Shown in pieces: positions 1 through 5,697 of a DNA stretch of 6,523 bases. Source of the DNA: Bryobacteraceae bacterium. GTDB taxonomy: Bacteria > Acidobacteriota > Terriglobia > Bryobacterales > Bryobacteraceae. The notes under the pieces were generated by a model, which worked only from the letters and a program-made list of their open reading frames with translations, made no database searches and was not told where the DNA came from. Position 1 is the first letter of the stretch; every line of letters begins with the position of its first letter. Where the stretch lies: assembly GCA_030036985.1 (NCBI GenBank), contig JASHSD010001022.1, forward strand, positions 1-6,523. Direction: 5' to 3'. Position numbers and translations under genes: made by a program.

Positions 1-455
1 TCATGCTGGCTTCGATTGCTCTCGCGGTCTCCCGCAATGGCCGGCAATGGACGGCCGCGTTCGCCATCGTATTCGGCATTTGGGACATGGTCTTCTATAT
101 CTGCCTGAAATTTCTGATCGGATGGCCGGCGTCATTACTGACTTGGGACATCCTCTTTCTCATTCCGCTGCCGTGGGTGGGTCCGGTGATCGCGCCAGTG
201 CTGGTTTCCCTTGCGATGATTGTTGCCGGCGCCTCGAGCCTGATACGCGAGGCGGCGGGCAGACCGGTGAAGATGCGTGCCTGGAACATCGGCGGCATAG
301 TGTTGGGCGCTTTGATTATTATCGTGTCTTTCACGCTGGATTACCGGAACACGCTCGCCGGAGGATCGCCGAACGCTTTCCACTGGGGAGTATTTGGTTT
401 GGGGATGGCGATCGGTGTCCTGAGCTACGTATCGGCGGCGCTATGCGCGGATTGA
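1..455 (+). CDS. Multi-pass membrane protein, 5' end outside window
   Basis: This is the C-terminal part of a hydrophobic protein of unknown function; 150 residues can be read from an ATG at position 3. That ATG is probably internal: the reading begins in the middle of a hydrophobic segment and is open to the window edge, so the true start likely lies upstream. Hydrophobic, probably membrane-spanning segments lie at about residues 1-9 (cut), 18-36, 57-76, 97-112 and 127-146. The loop around residues 47-66 is rich in Trp, Pro and Leu (WDILFLIPLPWVGPV) and looks like the most conserved-looking part. No catalytic motif is visible. The end of the gene overlaps the start of the RMD1/DUF155 gene by 13 bp in another frame, which suggests one transcript and coupled translation. 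I infer an integral inner-membrane protein; its role is unknown. Confidence 0.7.
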   Translation, partial: MLASIALAVSRNGRQWTAAFAIVFGIWDMVFYICLKFLIGWPASLLTWDILFLIPLPWVGPVIAPVLVSLAMIVAGASSLIREAAGRPVKMRAWNIGGIVLGALIIIVSFTLDYRNTLAGGSPNAFHWGVFGLGMAIGVLSYVSAALCAD

Positions 456-1498
456 TCCGGCAACTGGTGTTGTTCGATGTTGCCGATGAGATCCGGCTCG
501 ACCAGTTGCGGGCCGAACTCGGCATCGCCGAACCCACGCGCACGCCGGCTTTCTCCAAACCCGCGCCCGATTATGTGCGGTTCGAGCGGCCTCCGGTGGT
601 CCAGCCGCTGCTGGTCGACAGCTTTGAGGCGCGAGCCAAATATTACGACTACGGCGTCGTCAGCATCGAAATGGATCAGCCATTCGCGCTCGATTGGCCG
701 GAACTGGTCGAGCGTTCGGCGGGCGTGTTGTCCGATGCGTCGGTCGAGCAGCGCGCGCGGGATCTGCTGAAAGGGCGGCTGGCGAAGGCGGACGGCGCGC
801 TGGTGAAGCCGTACGGAAACTGGCTCAGCGAAGATTACGTCATCGTTACGGTTTTTCCGGAAGGCCCGGAAGACAGCGCCACGGAATTGATCTCGCGGCA
901 CGGGCGCGAGATCGCGGAGATCGTGCGCGGCGAGAATCGGCCGCTCTCCGAAGGAGAAGTGAAAGAGATCCTGGCGGCCAGCGCGTCTTATTATCCGAAC
1001 GATCTCCTGGTGGTGGGGTGGTCGGCGGCGTTCGTGTTCGACAGCGCGGCGGCGGCCGGACCCACGCTACAGCTGCTCGAGTATGCGAATGCGCAACTGC
1101 TGGAGTTCCGCCATTATGACGAGCTGCTCACCGGCGTTCTGGGCGGCGTCTATCGGTCGATCGACCGCGGCACAGGCATGTGGCGGCGATGGGGTCTGGC
1201 GGGCGAAGCCGAGCGCCTGAATACCATTCGGCTCGACGTGATCGAGATCGCCGAGCGCATGGAGACGTCGATCAAATTCCTCAGCGACATGTTCTATGCG
1301 CGCATGTACCGGCTGACGGCGGCGCGCGTGGGCGTGCCCGATTACCGCAACCTGGTGGATCAGAAACTGCGCACGGCGGGCGAGCTTTACGAGCTGATGG
1401 TGGACCGCTTCGAGCGGGGCCGCGGGTTCTTTCTGGAAGTGGTCGTTGTGATTATTCTGCTGATCGAAATCGTTTTCCTGTTTCGCGGGAAAGGATGA
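443..1498 (+). CDS. RMD1/DUF155-family protein with C-terminal membrane anchor
   Basis: The product is 351 residues long and resembles the RMD1/Sif2 (DUF155, COG1723) family. The N-terminal half has the family-like YDYGVVSIEM stretch (residues 68-77). The C-terminal half is a long helical region with EAERLN at 255-260 and repeated heptad-like Leu/Ile up to about 325, followed by one hydrophobic helix at 329-347 (FFLEVVVVIILLIEIVFLF) and a short basic tail. This helical-bundle-plus-tail-anchor layout is typical of the family; eukaryotic members sit in mitochondria or other membranes, and the bacterial role is unknown. I chose the ATG at 443 because the frame upstream is a shadow of the preceding membrane-protein gene. 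No strong Shine-Dalgarno sequence precedes it, in keeping with translation coupled to the overlapping upstream gene. The last 47 bp are antisense to the end of the VanZ gene. The family call is fairly secure; the function is not. Confidence 0.78.
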   Translation: MRGLIRQLVLFDVADEIRLDQLRAELGIAEPTRTPAFSKPAPDYVRFERPPVVQPLLVDSFEARAKYYDYGVVSIEMDQPFALDWPELVERSAGVLSDASVEQRARDLLKGRLAKADGALVKPYGNWLSEDYVIVTVFPEGPEDSATELISRHGREIAEIVRGENRPLSEGEVKEILAASASYYPNDLLVVGWSAAFVFDSAAAAGPTLQLLEYANAQLLEFRHYDELLTGVLGGVYRSIDRGTGMWRRWGLAGEAERLNTIRLDVIEIAERMETSIKFLSDMFYARMYRLTAARVGVPDYRNLVDQKLRTAGELYELMVDRFERGRGFFLEVVVVIILLIEIVFLFRGKG

Positions 1499-2603
1499 AG
1501 AGAACGAAGGCCATGAGGATGGCGAGGATGGGGTCGGTGATCTCGGCGGTCCTGGCGGGCAGGTGGATCTGCAGGGCTTCGATAGCGGCCAGCGACGCGG
1601 ATACGATTGCGACGGCGCGCCACAGACGCACTCCCGACGCGCGCAGCAGCCAGATCGCGACGGTGTAGTAGAAGATTTTTTCCAGCAGAACCTGCACCGC
1701 ATACTGCCATTCGGTTTCGAGCAGGGCGCTGAACGGAATCCAGTTGAAGGCCGTCGCCGCTGGGGCGAATCGGAACGGCGAAAGGCCGCGAAGGACGACC
1801 ACGCCGAGGAAGGCCCATGCCTCCGTTGCCGCGACCGCTTTGGAGCGGGAGCGCGCCGCGAAGAGTAGGCACCCGGCGACCGCGCCGAGGAAATCGGATG
1901 GCGTGGGCGCGCGGCCGGCGATGAAGAGCTGCAGCGGCACGGCCAGAACCGAGTACGCCAGCCATTTGCCGGGATTCCGAACGCCGATCCGCGTGAGCAG
2001 CAACCCGAGCGCATACCAAACCGCGGCTGCGGAAACGAACGACATGGGCGAAAACAGCGGCCCAGTTGCGAGACTCAGAATCTTGCGTGTCGGCGCATAG
2101 ATGCCAAGCACGGGAAAAAACGGGAAGAGCTGCCACGCCGCCCAGCAGAACACGAGCATCAGCGCGCTCTGATCGACAACGGCTTCACGGGGCGTGATTC
2201 GCCACGGCCAGGCAATGCGCTCAAACGCAATCGCCAATACGACGCCGAGCGCGGAGCCGATCACATTGGTGGTCAGATCGAGCAGGCTGGTATCGCGCGT
2301 GGGCGTGTAGAGCTGGGCCATTTCCATCGAGGCCGAGAGGCAAAGGCCGAGCAGAACGGGTCCGTACAAGCCCAGCAACGGCAGGCGGCTCCGGCGAAGG
2401 ACCAGGTGGGCGGCAAAGCCGAGGGGAATGTAGAGAGCGAGGTTGACGACAACGTCGCGGAAAAGGAAACGGGAAAGGCGAACGGGTCGGGCGTGCAGCA
2501 GGACGCTCAGCGGATTGCCGGCAATATGTTTGGGTACAAAATGCCACGGATAAAGCGATCCGTAGACGATCAGGATGACGATGAGAAGGAGAATACGGCG
2601 CAG
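1452..2603 (-). CDS. VanZ-family integral membrane protein, three VanZ-like modules
   Basis: Read from a CTG at 2603 the product has 383 residues with many hydrophobic helices. VanZ-family proteins are small membrane proteins; the namesake affects teicoplanin resistance, but most members have no known role. Family hallmarks are an N-terminal YGSLYPWHF (residues 14-22), NLALYIPLGF (54-63), and a S..E..Q.....R.....D block at about residues 91-109. The open frame extends to a TAA at 2613-2615 but contains no ATG, GTG or TTG before the TTG at 2378 (residue 76). Starting at that TTG would remove the hallmark N-terminus, so I placed the start at a CTG; other non-standard starts such as ATT at 2594 are possible. 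The Q-x5-R-x5-D signature recurs twice more downstream, so the protein looks like three VanZ units in a row. The tail overlaps the RMD1 gene. The family call is good and the start is uncertain. Confidence 0.72.
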   Translation of the reverse strand: MRRILLLIVILIVYGSLYPWHFVPKHIAGNPLSVLLHARPVRLSRFLFRDVVVNLALYIPLGFAAHLVLRRSRLPLLGLYGPVLLGLCLSASMEMAQLYTPTRDTSLLDLTTNVIGSALGVVLAIAFERIAWPWRITPREAVVDQSALMLVFCWAAWQLFPFFPVLGIYAPTRKILSLATGPLFSPMSFVSAAAVWYALGLLLTRIGVRNPGKWLAYSVLAVPLQLFIAGRAPTPSDFLGAVAGCLLFAARSRSKAVAATEAWAFLGVVVLRGLSPFRFAPAATAFNWIPFSALLETEWQYAVQVLLEKIFYYTVAIWLLRASGVRLWRAVAIVSASLAAIEALQIHLPARTAEITDPILAILMAFVLFILSRETGKRFRSAE

Positions 2604-2649
2604 ACTTCGATGTTAGCGCCGCGGGCGGGTTACGGCGCCGCGGCCGGGG

Positions 2650-2655
2650 TACGAT
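2650..2655 (+). promoter_or_regulatory. Possible -10 element of fabI
   Basis: The hexamer TACGAT matches four of six positions of TATAAT and ends nine bases before the fabI ATG. No convincing -35 hexamer sits 16-18 bp upstream (the bases there are G-rich, around GGTTAC). If real, transcription would begin at or next to the ATG, giving a leaderless or nearly leaderless message, which fits the missing Shine-Dalgarno sequence. The surrounding gap also serves as the 5' region of the VanZ gene. It holds a 9-bp direct repeat, GCGCCGCGG, at 2616-2624 and 2635-2643. This is a weak call. Confidence 0.22.
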
Positions 2656-2664
2656 GTTTGATTC

Positions 2665-3429
2665 ATGTCGAAACTGCTCGAAGGAAAGACGGCGGTGATC
2701 GCCGGCGTCGCGAACAAGTGGAGCCTGGCGTTCGCCATCGCGGAGTCGTTTGCGCGCGAGGGCGCGACGATCGTGCTGACCTACCTCAACGAGAAGCAGA
2801 AGGAGACGGTGCTGTCGATGGCGGGCAGTCTGCCGATCGCGAAGATGCTGCCTTGCGATGTCACGCGCGACGAGGAGATCGCGGGGCTGACGGAAAGCCT
2901 GCGTGAACTGGGCAGGCCGATCGATGTGCTGGTGCATTCGCTGGCGTTCGCGAATCGCGAGGAGCTGAGCGGGTCGTTCGCGGACACCTCGCGCGAGGGC
3001 TTTCTGCTGGCGCAGAACGTGAGTGCGTATTCGCTGGTCGCGATGTCGCGCGCGGTGGCGCCGCTGATGACAAATGGCGGGTCGATCATGACGCTGACGT
3101 TCATCGGGTCGACGCGCGCGGTTCCGAACTACAACGTGATGGGCGTGGCGAAGGCTTCGCTTGAAGCGTCGATGCGGTATCTGGCGCGGGATCTGGGACC
3201 GCTGCGGATTCGCGTGAACGCGATTTCAGCGGGCGCGGTGAAAACGGCGTCGGCGCGGGCGGTGAAGGATCTATCGACCATGCTCGACGCGATGAAGGAG
3301 CGCTCGCCTTTGCGCCATGCGACTGAAGCGGCCGAGGTGGGCGACGCCGCCGTGTTTCTCGCCAGCGATCTGAGCCGGGGCCTGACCGGGAATATTTTGT
3401 TTGTCGATTCGGGGATGCAGCTGTTATAA
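2665..3429 (+). CDS. fabI: Enoyl-[acyl-carrier-protein] reductase (NADH), FabI type
   Basis: FabI reduces trans-2-enoyl-ACP to acyl-ACP with NADH in the last step of each cytosolic type II fatty-acid elongation cycle, and it is the classic triclosan target. The 254-residue length is normal. The short-chain dehydrogenase fold shows as a modified nucleotide-binding loop, GVANKWSLAFAIA (14-26), then CDV (64-66), HSLAFA (91-96) and PNYNVMGVAKASLEA (154-168), which holds the catalytic Tyr156 and Lys163. The C-terminus has the expected TGNILFVDSGMQ (241-252). The usual accessory Tyr ten residues before the catalytic Tyr is Phe146 here, as in the InhA branch. The ATG at 2665 is chosen because MSKLLEGKTAVIAGVANKWS is a standard FabI N-terminus; no Shine-Dalgarno precedes it. 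The gene diverges from the VanZ gene and converges on a membrane-protein gene with a 6-bp overlap. Identification is secure. Confidence 0.96.
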   Translation: MSKLLEGKTAVIAGVANKWSLAFAIAESFAREGATIVLTYLNEKQKETVLSMAGSLPIAKMLPCDVTRDEEIAGLTESLRELGRPIDVLVHSLAFANREELSGSFADTSREGFLLAQNVSAYSLVAMSRAVAPLMTNGGSIMTLTFIGSTRAVPNYNVMGVAKASLEASMRYLARDLGPLRIRVNAISAGAVKTASARAVKDLSTMLDAMKERSPLRHATEAAEVGDAAVFLASDLSRGLTGNILFVDSGMQLL

Positions 3430-3430
3430 C
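3423..3430. other. Palindrome shared by two convergent stop codons
   Basis: The bases GTTATAAC form a perfect 8-bp palindrome. On the + strand its TAA (3427-3429) ends fabI; on the - strand its TAA (3426-3424) ends the convergent membrane-protein gene. There is no intergenic space here, and I see no GC-rich hairpin followed by a T run to stop either transcript. Confidence 0.6.
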
Positions 3431-4140
3431 GATCTGCGCCGAAGGTTGATTGGTTCCAAATACCGCACCGCGAACATGAGCGCCACCAGAATCACGCCGA
3501 TCAGAAACAGCGCTGTATGGTGTTGGATCCACGGAAGACCCGCTTCCCGGTAGCTCAGATGGCCGGTATCAAGACGAAGATTCTCCCATGTGGCCGCCCA
3601 TTGGTCGCCCACCATGACTCCCGACGCGCTCCACGCCAGTGCGATAAACGTGGTCAGCACGGCCGGTTCCATCCACCCGTCCCCGGCAGGATATCGACGG
3701 ACGACGTTCTCGCTAAGCCGCTCCGTTCCGACAACGTAGAAGAAAGCGAAGGTCAGCATCACTACAATGTCGAACGCAAGAGGGCGATGGTCCAGCGACT
3801 CACGAACCCGATCAACGGCAACTCCGCGGCTTGTGCCGATGAATCCGAACAGCTTTGCCATGCAGGCATCTCTTACCTGCCCGTAGGCTGCCATTCCTTC
3901 AAAATGGCCCGAACCTGGACCGACATGTGCATCTGCGAAGCGAATCGCGAGGTTCTCCGCCAACTCCGCTTCCCGGCTGATTCCGCGCGCAGAGGACGCT
4001 TTCGGCCACTCGCACGCGGCATTCGGAGCGGGATTTCGAAAGAGCCAGGCAGCCCCGGCCATTACCACGAGGCACAACGCGCAAAGGCACAGCCTCGGCC
4101 GTGAAAGCATCCTGTGAGATTGACGCCACCGACAATGCAC
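3424..4140 (-). CDS. Hypothetical membrane protein with extracytoplasmic N-terminal domain
   Basis: I do not recognise this 238-residue protein. It begins with a basic stretch and a hydrophobic helix (about 17-34) that could be a signal anchor. A soluble, probably extracytoplasmic region follows (35-120) with two cysteines, Cys43 and Cys93, that could form a disulfide. Three further hydrophobic segments lie at about 122-138, 159-177 and 207-227, and the C-terminus is basic (NLRRRSL). Stretches that look conserved rather than random are RDACMAKLFGFIG (90-102), GVMVGDQW (174-181) and HLSYREAGLPW (194-204). I chose the GTG at 4140, preceded by CGGGAA a few bases upstream; an ATG at 4110 (residue 11) would give a tidier signal peptide and is a real alternative. 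It follows the higA relic by 19 bp on the same strand and could share its transcript. No function can be assigned. Confidence 0.62.
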   Translation of the reverse strand: MHCRWRQSHRMLSRPRLCLCALCLVVMAGAAWLFRNPAPNAACEWPKASSARGISREAELAENLAIRFADAHVGPGSGHFEGMAAYGQVRDACMAKLFGFIGTSRGVAVDRVRESLDHRPLAFDIVVMLTFAFFYVVGTERLSENVVRRYPAGDGWMEPAVLTTFIALAWSASGVMVGDQWAATWENLRLDTGHLSYREAGLPWIQHHTALFLIGVILVALMFAVRYLEPINLRRRSL

Positions 4141-4159
4141 TTGTTCCCGGAAAACCGCG

Positions 4160-4522
4160 TCAGAGAAATGCAGCTGGGGAAACGCCGAATCGTTGACCCA
4201 GACGTTTCGCCTGTTCCCTGCTGATCGCCCGGCGGCCGGCCAGGATGTCGGAGACGCGTCCGCGTGAACCGATGATCGGGGCCAGGTCCGCGGGTCGAAG
4301 CCCGTTTGATTCCATCAGAGCTTTCAGCGTCTCCACCGGATCTCCTTTCTGGGAACGGTTCATGCGACCGCGCCTCATAGTTCCCGATCAGATCCATCAG
4401 GAGCTCAAGCATAGCGTCTTCTTCGCGGGAACGGCCATCGTCGCCTTTGGCCATCAACGCCTCGACGATGGCGCCGGCTGCATCGTTCTCTGCCTCGGAG
4501 GGATGGGTTCGAAAGTAATCAT
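4160..4522 (-). pseudogene. HigA-type antitoxin gene broken by two compensating frameshifts
   Basis: The C-terminal 65 or so residues are a clear helix-turn-helix antitoxin of the HigA (COG5499, Xre-like) type: GDPVETLKALMESNGL, then DLAPIIGSRGRVSDILAG and a closing FGVSPAAFL. Such antitoxins bind and block the HigB RNase and repress their own operon. The gene starts with an ATG at 4522 that overlaps the toxin stop as ATGA. It reads MITFEPI, then loses frame near 4499-4506, where one base seems deleted. It continues in the next frame as SEAENDAAGAIVEALMAKG and ELLMDLIGNYEARSHEPFP. It returns to the first frame at one extra G at 4349, giving KGDPVETLK. Read straight from 4522 it stops after 22 codons. 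The repaired length of about 120 residues fits the family. An ATG at 4378 could still yield a 72-residue HTH fragment. Sequencing error at both sites is the main alternative. Confidence 0.72.
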
Positions 4523-4803
4523 TTCTTCCATTCTCCCTGGTCGCATTGCTTATGCGTGAGGATCGCCTTCACGAAAACCGAGCGGTTGCGGAAGCTGATA
4601 AAAGCGATCGTCTCGATTCCGGGCGATATTGAAACCATGTCGGAATCGCCGAACGTTATAACCAATCCGTTTGCGAGAAACCGCTTGCTTCCGCGCGCGG
4701 CTCGGAACGGGCTTCTGAGCCACGACCGCAAGGGAGTGGTTGAACCGGTTATTCTGCGACGGGTGATGAGTCCCGGCCCGGCAGGCACGAGTGTCTGCGC
4801 CAC
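4519..4803 (-). pseudogene. Degraded HigB-type toxin (mRNA interferase) gene
   Basis: An open frame of 94 codons from a GTG at 4803 ends in ISFRNRSVFVKAILTHKQ followed by CDQGEWKK. This matches the closing strand and LTHKEYDKG-W-K tail of HigB toxins (COG4680), RelE-fold ribosome-dependent RNases. Earlier pieces also fit: LITRRRI (12-18), PLRSWLR (23-29) and TFGDSDMV (50-57). The family's central FNIGGNKYRLI core is missing from this frame, which has SISPGIETIA instead. A remnant, FNIARNR, is readable in another frame at 4633-4613, so a deletion and frame change have removed the core. The N-terminus is also poorly conserved. The tail overlaps the higA start by ATGA, the normal toxin-first order of HigBA operons. 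I infer an inactive toxin. The alternative is a divergent intact RelE-like protein, which I think less likely given the broken partner. Confidence 0.58.
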
Positions 4804-4807
4804 GTTT

Positions 4808-4824
4808 TAAAATAGAAGCGGGAG
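4808..4824 (+). promoter_or_regulatory. Possible -10 element and Shine-Dalgarno of phhA
   Basis: TAAAAT at 4808-4813 matches five of six positions of the -10 consensus and lies within the palindrome TTTTAAAA (4805-4812). GGGAG at 4820-4824 is a good Shine-Dalgarno sequence six bases before the GTG at 4831, and it decides that start. No good -35 hexamer is seen at the expected distance, so the promoter part is uncertain while the ribosome site is likely real. Only 27 bp separate phhA from the first codon of the higB relic, so any further control sequence must lie inside the relic. Confidence 0.42.
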
Positions 4825-4830
4825 CACCTT

Positions 4831-5697
4831 GTGCCTCGGCAAAGCGCCATCGTCGAGTCGCCTTTCATCCAACAGAATTACGATCTCTATACCGAAGCCG
4901 ATCAGGAGGCGTGGCGGCGGTTGTTCGCGCGCATGCTTCCGCGATGGGATCGGTATGCGAACAGCCATTACCTTGAAGGCATCCACGCGCTGTGTCTGGA
5001 TCCGCAGCATATTCCGCGGCTCGAAGACGTGAATCGGTTTCTGCGGCCGCTCACCGGTTTTCAGGCGAAGGCCGTGAGCGGGTATATCCCGGCGTTCCTG
5101 TTCTTCGACTGCCTGCGCAACCGTTCGTTTCCCACTACCATCACCATTCGTCCGCCGGACAAGCTCGATTACCTGCCCGAGCCGGATATCTTTCACGACG
5201 TAGCCGGACATGTGCCGATGCATACCGATCCGGCGTTCGCCGAGACTCTCGTGCGCTTCGGTGAATGCGCGCATACGGCGGTAGAGATCGCGGGAAATGC
5301 GCGCGACGTTCACCGGCTCACGAACATCATCCGGGCGATGGCGCGATTTTTCTGGTTCACCATTGAGTTCGGATTGATGCGGTCGAAGCAGGGGCTGAAA
5401 GTCTACGGCAGGGGTCTGCTGAGCTCGTTCGGCGAGATCGAGCACTCGATCGATTCACCCGAAGTGCAGCGGTATCCGCTGCAGCTCGAATGGACAATCA
5501 ACCAGGGTTTCGAAATCAATCATTATCAGCCGCTGCTGTTCATCGTGGATTCCTTCGATCATCTGTTCAGCCTGGTGGATCAGCTGGAAAAATGGATGCG
5601 CGAAGGCAGGCTGGATAACGTGGCGCCAGGCGAGCCCGTATTGAGCGAGCACGATATCGAGAGCTTCCTCAGCGGCTCCGGATCGCATTGCGCATAG
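4831..5697 (+). CDS. phhA: Phenylalanine 4-monooxygenase
   Basis: This cytosolic non-haem iron enzyme hydroxylates phenylalanine to tyrosine using O2 and a reduced pterin, for tyrosine supply or phenylalanine breakdown. The 288-residue protein is a single catalytic domain without the regulatory ACT domain of animal enzymes, as usual in bacteria. The iron ligands are visible: His122 and His127 in PDIFHDVAGHVPMHTDPAFA (118-137) and Glu179 in FWFTIEFGL (174-182). The conserved SGYIPAFLFFDCL (83-95) and GRGLLSSFGEIEH (193-205) are also present. The GTG start at 4831 is supported by a Shine-Dalgarno sequence six bases upstream. A tyrosine hydroxylase or tryptophan hydroxylase activity is not expected in bacteria of this type. 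No pterin-recycling dehydratase gene is seen nearby. The last 29 bp are antisense to the end of hisC. Identification is secure. Confidence 0.95.
   Translation: MPRQSAIVESPFIQQNYDLYTEADQEAWRRLFARMLPRWDRYANSHYLEGIHALCLDPQHIPRLEDVNRFLRPLTGFQAKAVSGYIPAFLFFDCLRNRSFPTTITIRPPDKLDYLPEPDIFHDVAGHVPMHTDPAFAETLVRFGECAHTAVEIAGNARDVHRLTNIIRAMARFFWFTIEFGLMRSKQGLKVYGRGLLSSFGEIEHSIDSPEVQRYPLQLEWTINQGFEINHYQPLLFIVDSFDHLFSLVDQLEKWMREGRLDNVAPGEPVLSEHDIESFLSGSGSHCA

Noticed and set aside
47..442. Upstream extension of the RMD1 frame by 132 codons
   Set aside because: It lies over the real membrane-protein gene, its translation is Arg/Gly/His-rich without family similarity, and RMD1-like sequence begins only after the ATG at 443.
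1067..2136. Long - strand open frames at 1067-2014 and 1387-2136
   Set aside because: They are shadows of the VanZ and RMD1 genes, with Ser/Pro/Arg-rich low-complexity translations typical of wrong frames in GC-rich DNA.
2616..2643. 9-bp direct repeat GCGCCGCGG as an operator or hairpin
   Set aside because: Such words are expected by chance in DNA this GC-rich; the possible 7-bp stem has no T run and there is no known regulator to match.
2934..2952. Ala at the FabI position where Gly93 changes give triclosan resistance in E. coli
   Set aside because: HSLAFA-type sequences with Ala here are normal in many natural FabI enzymes, so it is not evidence of acquired resistance.
3517..4104. A 195-codon + strand open frame
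   Set aside because: It is antisense to the membrane-protein gene, has mixed composition and no hydrophobic or motif pattern; the - strand frame shows clean helices and is preferred.
4062..4457. A 131-codon - strand frame as its own gene
   Set aside because: Its first part is the middle of the frameshifted HigA; after 4349 it is out of frame and meaningless, running on into the start of the next gene.
4160..4803. A working toxin-antitoxin defence or stability module
   Set aside because: Both genes are damaged, the antitoxin by two frameshifts and the toxin in its core, so an active pair is not supported.
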